Assembly: GCA_027600665.1 (NCBI GenBank)
Contig: JADGJL010000169.1
Location: 1-25,810 of the forward strand
DNA from: Irineochytrium annulatum
Lineage: Eukaryota; Chytridiomycota; Chytridiomycetes; Chytridiales; Chytridiaceae
DNA: 25,810 bases
Reading direction: 5' to 3'
The translations under genes and the position numbers were made by a program. The notes beneath the pieces were generated by a model. It did not search any database. It was given only the letters and a program-made list of their open reading frames with translations, and had not been told where the DNA came from. Of the stretch, positions 16,233-25,810 are shown piece by piece (positions within the stretch are counted from its first letter, which is position 1; every line of letters begins with the position of its first letter).

Positions 16233-19011
16233 ATGATGGCCGGAGCCTCCGAAGACGCTTCTCTGGGAGACGGTGTCGACGGCGACGTGGACGGCGGGCT
16301 CCCCCCAACGGACTACGACGGCGGGTCGCGCGGTGACCTCCTCCTCGAGCTGTGGGGCCAGCACGTCCACGAACTGCTGACGGATCCCTTCGCCGACGAC
16401 GTCTCACGTAAGCCCCGTATCCTGCCACTGCAGAGGGAAACTGACCTCCTGCTTGGTTGACGACAGGGGAAGACTTGCGGCGCCGGCTGAGGGGTTGGGT
16501 GGATCGAGACCGCACGCTCGACCGCTGGTTAAACCGCGTCGTCCCGGAAGAGTTCAAGACGATCCATGGACACGTCGACGGCGACGGCGACGAGAGGGCC
16601 GCGAATGGAGCCGAGAGCGCGAGTGGAACCGTGGCGCCGCGACTAGCGGTCGCTCGGCCTCACTTCGAGGTGAGGGGCGACGGCCTGGACGCGCTCGGGG
16701 TGCCGTGTCTAGAGGACCACGAGTTCATGAACGCGTCAGGGACGGTCAGAACGCGGGCGGGGACGCTATTCCTGCCCAGGTCGGTAAAGGTATACTGCGG
16801 AACTTCGTCACAGTGGTCGTGTCCGCTGACTGACGCGCTTCCGTGGTGTGTAGGCCATTAAAGAGATCGTCAAGTGGGCCGCGAAGCAGGGTTCCCGCGT
16901 TCGTTGTCATGGCGGGCGAGACGGTGAGACTTGCGACCCGGAGGAGATTCTCGTGTGCTACTCAGCAGCAGCGGTCGGGTGCGCGCCGGTTGAGGGCTTA
17001 GACGACCCAGCCGCGAACGAACTTCTTGGCATCAACGAGGACCCGCACAGGGGCGAGGGCTATATTAAAGTTGGGGCCGCGGTATCTTATGAGAGGCTTC
17101 GGCGATATCTTCGTGATGCCGGAGTGTGGGGGCTACCTTGTGCCGAACAAGACGTAGAAGCGTGCTTCGGGTATGTGCCAGTTGGCCGAATGCCATTACG
17201 ATTTTATAATCTAAACATGCTTTTCACTCAGGGGATCGGACGCTCTTGTGGCGCAAGGAGAGGGTAAAGGCGGCTCACTACGAGATCTGATCGTCGCCAT
17301 GGAGATCATCAACTGCCACGGGGATCTCATGACGATCGTTGATCCCGAGGACATGCGAGCGGCCGTTGGGTGTTTCGGGATCTTAGGACCTGTGATTACG
17401 ATGACAGTAAAGGCGGAACGGATCGAGTCACTTGGGGCCGCGGTTGTCCAGCCCGCTTGGATGGACGTTCACGCCGCGGTTCCCTCCGACGAATCGGCCA
17501 GCTCAGATTGGGCATCTTTCGCAGAGGTTGGCTAGCTTTTTTCGACATAGGCTAACTAGCAGTCATAGAATTGCTCGAAGTATAACGCTGAGTGGATCTG
17601 GTTTGTTTATCAAAGCCAGTGTTATGTGAATTGCTGGGATAGAAGGACGGTCGTTTCCGCCAACGAGGTGCTGGCGCTAAATCGGTATCCTGACGAAAAG
17701 GTCAGCACAAACCTTAACCGCGCAAAGGCCTTGAACGAGTCATTACTCGCCGAGCCCGTCTTCAAACTCCTCCCTGTCGACCTTCAGGCAAAGATGCTCG
17801 GCACTGCGGCCATGACCGTTCTTCCTACCGAGCAGATGACTATTCCTGTATCCGACGCGCATAATTTTTCCGACCTCATCGACCCCGCCCGCGCCAATAC
17901 GCTCATGGTACACATCCGAGTACCTCCATCACGTGCCGACCGCTCTCTCCCCGACCTTACGCTCCTCTCCCGCCTCTGGTGGTCGACCATTGATATCATC
18001 CGCACCGCCCCGGACTCTCCCGCTCGCCTCCACCTTACCATGCGCCTTTCCACCGGCTCAGAACCCCCTCCACTACCGCCTCTCGACGAGGACGCGGACG
18101 CAATTGCGAACCACGGGATATGCACGCTCCGCGTCCGCACCGTCGCGGGGTCCTCCGAGCCCGTCACCCCTCGCCAGTGGGCCTCCCTCCGCCAATCCCT
18201 CATGGACGCCTGGTCCGCCGCCGCCGACGAACGCAACACCCCTCTTCGCCCTGGCTGGTCCGCCGAGTGGCGCGGGCTAAAAAACCGCTTCCCGGGCGTG
18301 ACACCCTCCCAGTCCACGTCCATCCCCATCGAGGAGACGTCTCGCCTCGCGGCCGCGCGGTCCATCCGCGCGCTGGCGAGGCGCGTAGGCGATCTCGGCG
18401 GGCGCAGCGGCAGGGGTGACGCGGGCTTCACGTACGCGGATTGCCTGCTGAGGTTCTCGACCGCGATGCTAAGGTCATGGCTGGCGGTGGAGTGGCCGAT
18501 GGGCGGGGACGGGCTGACGCTCAGGAGCAAGCGGTGGGCGTGGAGGGGAACGAGAAATGAAGTCGTGGCTATATACGTCAGGGACGTGCTGGAGCCCGTC
18601 TTTGTCGCCATCGAATTGCTGGTGGATGGGAAATCGTGGGGAGCCGGTGATGGCAGAGTTGTAGCGGGCCCTTTTGAGGAGGAGGAAGGGGCGTCGCTGC
18701 TGCTAGAAGGGGTGGGGACGTTCGATGGCCTCCATGTGACGGTGTTTAGGGAGGGACAGCATGTTATTTTCGAACATAGGATGCCGATGGCCGCGAGCAT
18801 CGCGTATGCCGTGTTTGATCGGTTTGCAGGGGGGACGATGAAGACGGAGGTGGTCGTGTTGCCGGGCATCGTCGAGCGTGGCAGCGAGCCAGTGATTTTC
18901 GACCAGCACAAGAAGGCGACATCGTCGCTAGTTTATGACCCTGCGGCGGCGGCGAGGGCAAGGGAAGGGGTTGAGGTGGCGCGTGGTGACGACGGTTGCC
19001 TTTTGCAGTAA
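16233..19011 (+). CDS. Putative FAD-linked oxidoreductase (PCMH-type fold)
   Basis: Five exons, 16233-16407, 16467-16789, 16854-17170, 17232-17526 and 17569-19011, with introns of 59, 64, 61 and 42 nt, give 850 residues. Two ATGs are adjacent (16233 and 16236). The N-terminal ~130 residues are charged and of unknown role. FLPRSVKAIKEIVKWAAKQG (residues 159-178) starts a PCMH/FAD_binding_4 fold. YIKVGAAVSYERLRRYLRDAG (236-256) and GSLRDLIVAMEI (286-297), followed by FGILGPVITMTVKAE (320-334), are the expected later parts of the FAD-binding domain. The usual first-loop GGGHS reads CHGGRDG (184-190), and the usual GTHG loop reads LVAQGEGKGG (276-285), so covalent FAD attachment is uncertain. The ~480-residue C-terminal part (exon 5) is not one I recognise; the HWxK of aldonolactone oxidases was not seen. 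The reaction is unknown; oxidation of a sugar, alcohol or lactone with O2 is the family habit. The last intron's donor (GTTGGC) is weak. Confidence 0.75.
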
Positions 19012-19292
19012 GCTCCGCGGATGTTCTCCAAGTAGTTGCAACAATCATCGTGATGTATTTTTATGAAGACGGTAGCAGTATAAAATAGAATCGCATTTTC
19101 CTAAGTGCGGCATAGGGCTAGTAAATCCCAAACGAAAATTAAGTACCGACTGCAGACCCGCGCATAACATGCACGCGAATAACCTTGCCTAAATTTGCAT
19201 CTAAATTTGCATCATAAGTATGTAAATTTGCATCATAAGAATGAGGAGCGGGTGGGCGGTAAAGATCAGGATCTCGTTTTATCTTGGCGTAA
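19012..19292. other. Convergent 3' region between FAD enzyme and ABC transporter genes
   Basis: These 281 bases lie between two stop codons that face each other, so they must hold both 3' UTRs and terminators. The sequence is A/T-rich compared with the genes and includes the TAAATTTGCAT repeats listed separately. No open frame here looks coding. Confidence 0.6.
19190..19239. repeat. Three TAAATTTGCAT repeats
   Basis: TAAATTTGCAT occurs at 19190-19200, 19202-19212 and 19223-19233. The last two copies extend to TAAATTTGCATCATAAG (19202-19218 and 19223-19239). The array sits in the convergent 3' region, so it is transcribed at the end of one or both mRNAs. It could be a small tandem duplication or a 3' UTR binding element. 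Confidence 0.85.
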
Positions 19293-22200
19293 CTACGACA
19301 TATTTTGATCGGAAGCCGACGAGAGGACCGCATTAACTTGAGGTCCAAGGCTGGGAGACAAAGAGCCGCTCGGCTGCTCAGTCACAGCGCCTTTCCTTGC
19401 GTTAAAGCTCTCAGCAGCCAGCTTGCGAATTAACGCCGCGTCAGCAGATCCCGTGTTCGCAACCAAAGCGGACATGGCCGAATCCGGATTAGACAAGAGA
19501 ACGTGAGGAGCGTCGAACTAAAAAAACCGACGTATGAGCCAGATAAACGGCGCGTTAGCAAAACTCCACGAACCTCAACGATCCTGCCGTGATCAAGCAC
19601 CAAGACTCTATCGTAGTCCACGAGTGTTAGAAGTCTATGGGCGATGCAGATGATTGTTTGCCCCTCAAAGTCCTCCCGCAAGACTTTTTGGATGTAATTG
19701 TCCGTCTCCCGGTCGACAGATGCCGTCGCTTCGTCAATGAGAAGGACCTTGCAACGGGCAAGCATCGCCCTGCCTAAGCACAGAAGCTGGCGCTCGCCGA
19801 CCGAGAAGTTCTCGCCGGACTCGCTGACCGGCGCCTCAAGCTTATGCGCAAGTCTCGTGACTGCATCCCCAAGCGAACACCGTCTCAGTACAGCCCAGAT
19901 AGTCGCGTCATCATGGCGGCCAAGCGGGTCCAGGTTTGAACGTAGCGTACCCTCGAAAAGGATGGGCGTCTGCGGGATGATGGCCACCTTCGTTCGAAGG
20001 TCACTCAGTCCTATCTTCGAGACGTCGACGCCGTCGATTGTGATCGTTCCTGAGGGTTCGACCATCCTGAAAATGGCCGCGATGATGCTGGACTTGCCTG
20101 CACCTGTTCTCCCAATCACCCCGACCTTTTCGCCTGCGCGAATATTGAAAGTCAAGCCGTGGAGAACGGGTTCCAACTCGGGTCGATATCTCAGTGTGAC
20201 GTTTGTAAAGTTAACCTCGCCGTTTTCAGGCCACGAGGCGGAGGGCTTCACGAGCCCGTTAGCTGCGGTGGCCTCGGTAGGGGCCTCTTGGGCGATGCGT
20301 GTGTAATGAGTTATACGCTCGACGCTACAGATCATGAAATTTAGCTTGTTATCAAATGCATGTCAATCACTACCAATTCATCCTTGACTCTAGATCCGCC
20401 ATGTTCCTCAGAAGAATATTCAAGAGCGCCGTAAGCGTCAGCGCGTAAGAAAGTGCCAGACCGAGGAGAGAGGTGTTTACGCTAAACGGCGTCAGGTTTG
20501 CGACTTGGAGAATAACAAGGTGAATATTCACATACTTTGTGGACAGGCCGACAATCGACATGATAAGGATGAGGAACGCCACGGATGTTTCCGCTCGGAT
20601 GCTCATCCACGAATCAACGGTATTTTTAATATAGGTGGGACGATTCGCCTTGTTCTGCAGATGCTCCTGCGTTTCAATAAACCTTCCTTCGGCTCCATAG
20701 GCCCGAACGGTCGAAATACCGGTGAGCATCTCGTTAATGTAGGAGTATAATGGTGACCTAAATCACATAATAAATCATGAGAACAAAAAAAAGGTATTTT
20801 ACCGTAAGTTTGACTCCAGACGTTTCAACTCCCTCATACTGGAGCGGAAGATTTTCAGGAAGACGGCATACATTGGCACCAGGATAACGATCAAGAATCC
20901 CACCCATGGCACCGCGTAGAGAATCAAAGCTAAGGTGCCACAAATGCCAAGAATAATTTCCATGACAGACTGGAACCCGCGCGGAAGCATGCGGTCGGCT
21001 GTATGGAAGTTAGATGAACAATCAGTCAACGGGAAAGAACTAAAACTCACTTTCTGAGAAGTCTCGCGAGAACCTAGAGATGATCCGGCCGATTGGCGTG
21101 GTCTGGGAATTCACAAGATAAGGAACAGCAACTAATAAATAAACGTGCTTACGTCGAAGAAGGACATCGGTGCCCTAAGGATACTCGCAAGTACCTTGCT
21201 ATGCATTGCCCGGCTACCCCTCAGGCACGCCAACGTGACCGTGAGGGTCACGGTGATGACCAAGGCAAACTGTGCCACTGAAAGAACGCCCAATCCCGCG
21301 ATGTAGCCGCTATCCGACCAGCCATTGAATTGGCGCGACACCCAAAACGTCAGCCAGAGATCGGTTACAATGCGTTCACTCTAATAAATAACCAGGCCGT
21401 GAGTTAAAACCACCGCGCGGTCATTTGAAGGACTTGGGAACTTCGCACCCACCTGCCAGATCATACACGTCAAAACAACAGCAGCCACGACGCCATAGCC
21501 GCCCGACATTTTAAAGAACGCCGCGTAATACTCTCCCCTCACTGCCCCTAACTCCCTCTCCTCCGTCGTCATCAAAGCACCAGTACCCTCCGCAGCAACC
21601 TTCTCCTCCACCTTCTCGACGGTCCCTTGCTTCTCCTCCTTCGTCGCCTGCCCCGCCTCCTCCGCCTTCGCACCGCCATGATCTCTCATCAGCGCCGCAA
21701 ACGCTCCACCGGACCTCGCCGTCAACTCCGCGTACGTCCCGTCCTCCACTATCCGGCCCTTATCGACCAGCAGCACCCTGTCCGCCTTCGTCGCCACCTG
21801 CACCTGATGCGTCACGAGCACGACGGTCCGGCCCTTGCACAGGCCCAGCACGCACTCCTCCATCAGCGTCCTGCCCACATGAGCATCGACGGCCGACAGG
21901 GGGTCGTCGAGGAGCAGGATGTCGGATCGGGCGTAGACGGCTCGAGCGAGGTTGACGCGGGCGGCCTGCCCGCCAGAGAGCGTGACGCCCTTCTCGCCGA
22001 TCTCGGACTCGTCGCCGCGGGAGAGCAGCGTAAGGTCGCGCTCGAGCGCGCAGGCCCGGATGACGGCCGCGTAGCGGGCGGGTTCGTAGGGCTGGCCAAA
22101 GAGGACGTTGGCGCGGAGGGTCGCGTTCTGAAGCCAGGGGGTCTGGGAGGCGAACGCGATGGAGCCGAAGACCTGGGACATGCGACGTCAGGTAGGGGAA

Positions 22201-24187
22201 ACAAACCACTCGCGGTGCCAGGGGACGACTTACCGAGACCTTGCCCTCGGCCCGCTTCATGTCGCCAATGATGGCATGCAACAAACTGGATTTACCGGCG
22301 CCGACTTTCCCGACAACGACGGTGAGCGACCCGCGGGCCGCCTTGAAGTCGATTTCCCGCAGGTGCATGATAGGCCCGGCCTCCTCCTCGACGACCACAG
22401 ACGAACCTTCGACGAGCGTGTCGGCGGACCCCGATTTTGCCAGTCCTTTACTCGCGCCCTCCACCTTATCAGTCGCGCTCGCGTCTTCGGTCGCCGCGGC
22501 CGTTTTCTTCTTCTTCTTGTCAACCGTAGCGTCGTCCTCGTCCGCGACATCGAACTCCTCGGCCGTCCCTTCCTCCCACACAAACGTCGCCCTCTCCACA
22601 ACGATATCGTCCCCGTTGAACAGCGGGTCGTCCCTCGTATACACGTCCGGCGGCGAGTCGTTGTCATCGACGGCAAGGAACTTGGCGATCCGCTCAATTG
22701 AAACGAGTGCCGACCACGCCATCTGCGCCACGAGCGGCGCGATCGCCACTGGAAGTCGAATGAGCTGGATGATGCTCAGGGCCGTGAAGACGGTCGCCGG
22801 GTCCAGGGAGTTGCCGAGGGCCCAGTAGACTGAGAAGGTGATGAACGAGACCGACGCCGGCAGGATGTTGATGACGCCGAGGAAGGTGGACAAGATGAGG
22901 CGGAGGACAAAGATGTGGCCCAGCTCGCGGTCGCGGAGTTTGTTGATCCGATCGCCAAAGAACGGCTCCCAGGCGAAATATTTTATCACGCGGATGCCGC
23001 CGAGGACCTCCGAGGTCAGGTTCACGCGTTCGTCGGTCGCCTGGAGTGCCTTTCGCTCGTACTTCATCACCTTCGACATGGCGAAAGATTGCAGCGCGAT
23101 GCAGAGCACCATGAACGCCAGCCCCGCGGCGCCGGCGGGTCCCAAGTACACGATGATGAGGACGCTGAGGCCGACGACCTCGATGGGCAGCAGGATGCAG
23201 TCGTACATGTACGTGTAGAAGCTCTCGAGGTTGGACGCGTCGGAAGCGACCAAGTTGAGGGTGCGGCCGTTGTTATACGCGCCCCTGGCGCGCGTCGAGA
23301 TGGTCATGGACTTGCGGAAGACGTTCGAGATGACGGACGCCTTGACGCTCATGGCCACGTTGCGCGTGATATACTGCGAGTTGTTCCACCCGAACGCGAC
23401 GAACAGCTGCGCGACGAACAGGGCCACGCAGAGGCCGTACCCGAACGCGCGGCCGTGGGTCGACGGGTTTGTGAGGTAGTTGAGCAGGTAGTTGAGGATG
23501 ATGGGTGAGACGATGTTGCCAAGGGATGACGCCGCGTGCAGAATGAGGGCCACAAAGCTCTCCCTCGGCCAGCTAAGGATGCCGTCCCAGAACAGCGACC
23601 ACTTGATGGCGCGCATTCTCCTGTGCCTCCGGAGCTTCGCATCCTCCGGCGACATGCCGGCCGGCGTTCGCGTCGGGCCATCAACGTCCTCGAACCCGGC
23701 GTCGCGCATCCCACGCGCAACGCGTTCCCGCATCTTCTTCGCGGTGGTGCCAGCCTGGAACTTTGGATGGAGCCGGAAGAGATCCGTTGTTTGAAGCGGG
23801 CGACGCACTGCCGTCCGCATGAACGGCGTTAGCCACGACTGCGTCGGGAAGAGATACCATGGCGCGGTCTCCTCGGGCGACGGCTGAGAACAGTCAGAAA
23901 CGCGCTTCGACGGGCGAGAGCTCACCTGTTCGCCGTCGGCAATGGTCTCCATCTGGACTTTCCCTTCGCTCGGAGCGGGCTCGACGGCTACGAGAAAGCG
24001 GTTCCCGGTTGCGGGACAGTCGTCGACGGTGTCGATGTCGGGCATCTGGTTGAGTTGAATCGACTTCTCCACATCGAATCGACCGGACGGAGTGGGAGCC
24101 GACCGCAGTCGGGAGCGCGTGGCTTGAAAAAAAGACCCACCAGAAACGCCGTGTAACCCCACGATTTAATTCACCTGACAGCGTCAT
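19293..24187 (-). CDS. ABCC-subfamily (MRP-type) full ABC transporter without TMD0
   Basis: Nine exons, in coding order: 24187-24175, 24122-22234, 22172-21453, 21380-21153, 21102-21051, 20998-20803, 20757-20374, 20324-19574 and 19517-19293. The eight introns are 45-72 nt, and the total is 1485 residues. The 13-nt first exon is inferred from ATG 24187, donor CAG/GTGAAT and acceptor TTTTTTTCAAG, which together keep frame; an internal ATG would give a shorter form. A hydrophilic N-tail leads straight into TMD1, as in Yor1/MRP4-like short ABCCs. NBD1 has Walker A GKVGAGKSS (609-617), LSGGQ (699-703) and Walker B ILLLDD (719-724), with Asp at the catalytic base as usual in ABCC. TMD2 spans about 855-1160. 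NBD2 has GRTGAGKSS (1232-1240), FSVGE (1334-1338), LLIDE (1355-1359) and His1390. It should export organic anions, conjugates or drugs at the plasma or vacuolar membrane. An unusual charged insertion lies in NBD1. Confidence 0.92.
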
Positions 24188-24586
24188 AATAATAACGCAT
24201 TCAGATAACCCTGCCGTGGGAACTGTCGCTACCGTCGCTACCGCAGTTTTCTGTCGCTTGCTGCTCGCAGTGCAAGTTTAAATTCACAAGCCACATCCTT
24301 TATTTATGATACAAAGCCAGAAGAATACACATATGGGTTGTTTTGCCAGACAACCGCAAGCGGAAAAGATCACCCTCCGCTCTCAAGCAAGCAAGAAGAC
24401 TCTCTACCTACGACGCTATAGAAATAGGATATCACATAAGTTTACAACACGAAGTCCATCGTTGAGGGAAGAATAAAAGACTTTCGTGTGCGCAGACAAC
24501 GGCGGAGGGAAATAAAAAGAAAATAATAAAAAAATTCGGCCGCCTTCCCCCTCACGTCATGGTTAATATCATACATCGGGCGCCGT
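24188..24586. other. Intergenic: ABC transporter promoter and GILT-like gene 3' region
   Basis: These 399 bases lie upstream of the minus-strand ABC gene and downstream of the minus-strand GILT-like gene. A tandem CGCTACCGT-type repeat is seen near 24226-24244. A/T-rich tracts at 24510-24535 follow the GILT-like stop and probably serve 3' end formation. An AATAAA on the minus strand at 24304-24299 could be a distal poly(A) signal or a TATA-like element for the ABC gene. No further gene was found. Confidence 0.5.
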
Positions 24587-25656
24587 TCACAGGGCGCACA
24601 CCTCCGGCTTGTCCTCACCCTCCGCGAACTGGTAGGCCTCGCAGATGCTCTTGACGAAATCTTCCGTCGAAGACCCGCCAGGGCAGTCGTACCACTTCCC
24701 GCCGTCGCGGATGCAGCGTTGCTCATCGTTGATAAAGATCGTGCAGCTCTTCCTATTAAAAAAAAGAAACCGGGGTAAGCGCAGTTAAAAACTATGCCCA
24801 CTCCCTCCAAATCAAGCAACGTACTTGACGCCCAGCCTCTCGGCCTCCTTCACGGACTTCAAAAACAGCTTCTGCCCAATCTTGGCGTCCCCCTCCATGC
24901 ACTCGGTGACGTCGACGAGCGCGTCCGGTCCGCCGAGGTTCTCGTGCGCGCAGTCCTCGGTCATGCCCTCGTCCGGAATGTCCCAGTACTTCTTGTTGAG
25001 GCAGCGGGTGAAGTTGAGCCACTTGTTGGTATCCGGGTAGACCTTGCGCGTGCAGAGTTCAAGGATGTTGCCACGGCACTGTGGTAGGTAGTATCATGTC
25101 AACATTGGAAAAAAATATTTGTCTGTATCCCCATTTCATCTACCTCATCATCGCCATGCATGCAGGTCGCGCCGTACGTGGCCGAAGAGTTGATCTTGGC
25201 GATGAACTGACAAAAGAAAAAAACAATAAGGATGTTGAACGACCAAGCTAGCTCTCCAACAACGTAAAAAGCTCTCACCTCCGTCTTGAAGTCGACCAGA
25301 CTCCCGACCTTCGCGAGCACATCCGCCATCGCGTTCTCGCAGTACACCGCGTCGGGGCACTTGCTCATCACGAACGCCGTCAGCGCGACCTTCCCCTCCG
25401 GCTCGCCGGTTTGGGTCCCCTCGTCGACCGTGTCGTTGTCCCGCTCGATGGATCGGATGTGGTGCAGGCGGAGGAGGGACAAGACGGTGAGGGTGATGAC
25501 GACAAGCGGGAGGAAGAGGTGGCGGCGCGACGGGCGCCACACGCCGCCGCCGCCGGGGCCGGATCCGGCGCAGGAGCGGTTCTTGCGGCCCGAGGACGGC
25601 TTGCCCGGGTTCAGGAGGGGCATCGTCTCGGCTGGTTTGGGCTCGACGGACGACAT
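24587..25656 (-). CDS. GILT-like (gamma-interferon-inducible lysosomal thiol reductase family) type II membrane protein
   Basis: Four exons, in coding order: 25656-25279, 25206-25144, 25078-24825 and 24752-24587. The introns (72, 65 and 72 nt) keep frame, giving 286 residues. ATG 25656 is preferred; another in-frame ATG at 25776 would add 40 residues with no domain. A basic, Gly/Pro-rich cytosolic tail (1-47) is followed by one membrane helix (about 48-63), then a lumenal domain. VMSKCPDAVYCE (96-107) sits where GILT has its CxxC active site, but here the two cysteines are C100 and C106, six apart. ATCMHGDDECRGNILELC (139-156) matches the GILT signature CxHGxxECxxNxxxxC. Many further cysteines follow (C172, C189, C207, C235, C245, C255, C269 and C284). 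The family reduces disulfides in acidic compartments; with the altered active site the activity here is uncertain. Location would be the endomembrane/vacuolar system. Confidence 0.85.
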
Positions 25657-25810
25657 CGGTGCTGGATGTTGATGAATGTTGATGGAAGTTCGAGTGCGCA
25701 GCGCTGTTCGATTTTGGCAAGAAAAGGACGCGTTCGAGGAAGTTGACTTTTTATTAGCTCGGCACCATTTTAGCATCTTCAGCTGAACAAAAGAGAGGAC
25801 CTGGGTTTTT

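Noticed and set aside
17784..18911. 375-codon minus-strand open frame
   Set aside because: It is antisense to the last exon of the FAD enzyme and Ser/Arg/Pro-rich; typical of a shadow of GC-rich coding sequence.
13807..24187. A secondary-metabolite gene cluster (transporters plus oxidoreductase)
   Set aside because: No polyketide synthase, peptide synthetase, terpene cyclase, P450 or pathway regulator is present; two exporters and one FAD enzyme are not enough.
24442..24819. 125-codon minus-strand frame overlapping the GILT-like last exon
   Set aside because: It reads the wrong frame of the last exon and the intron; the GILT-like frame carries the conserved cysteines and splices cleanly.

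Overview
The window is nuclear DNA from a fungus. It is GC-rich, and seven of the nine protein genes carry long open exons or are broken by very short introns (41-91 nt) with GT...AG borders and T-rich acceptors. The families point the same way: a DHA2 drug transporter, a Cas1/PMR5-like esterase, a cytosolic GH85 ENGase, a fungal-style GILT-like protein and a short ABCC pump. An early-diverging (chytrid-like) fungus is a reasonable guess, but the sequence alone does not settle the lineage. All splice models were built by hand from reading-frame continuity and conserved protein context.

Layout: (1) 1-648 (+) is the 3' end of an Ala/Pro/Thr-rich, probably secreted protein. (2) 1854-3059 (-) is a membrane-anchored SGNH/PC-esterase. 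It is divergent, across 81 bp, from (3) 3141-4151 (+), a kinase-fold protein whose catalytic Asp residues look lost. (4) 4418-10037 (-) is an eight-exon, 1739-residue kinase with a long disordered N-terminus, up to three Ras-association-like segments, a PH domain and an AGC kinase domain. (5) 10735-12897 (-) is a six-exon, 609-residue DHA2 MFS transporter. (6) 13807-16109 (+) is a three-exon GH85 endo-beta-N-acetylglucosaminidase. (7) 16233-19011 (+) is a five-exon FAD-linked oxidoreductase. (8) 19293-24187 (-) is a nine-exon ABCC (MRP-type) exporter. (9) 24587-25656 (-) is a four-exon, membrane-anchored GILT-like thiol-reductase-related protein.

No tRNA, rRNA, CRISPR, transposon or viral element was recognised. 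The gene set is mixed (signalling, two exporters, glycan hydrolysis, glycan de- or trans-acylation, redox) and does not form an obvious biosynthetic cluster. The most unusual item is gene 4. It joins Ras-type input and phosphoinositide-type input to a PKB/SGK-like kinase whose T-loop phospho-site is already a glutamate and whose C-terminal hydrophobic motif is missing. That suggests an Akt-like kinase which does not need the usual PDK1/TORC2 phosphorylation.
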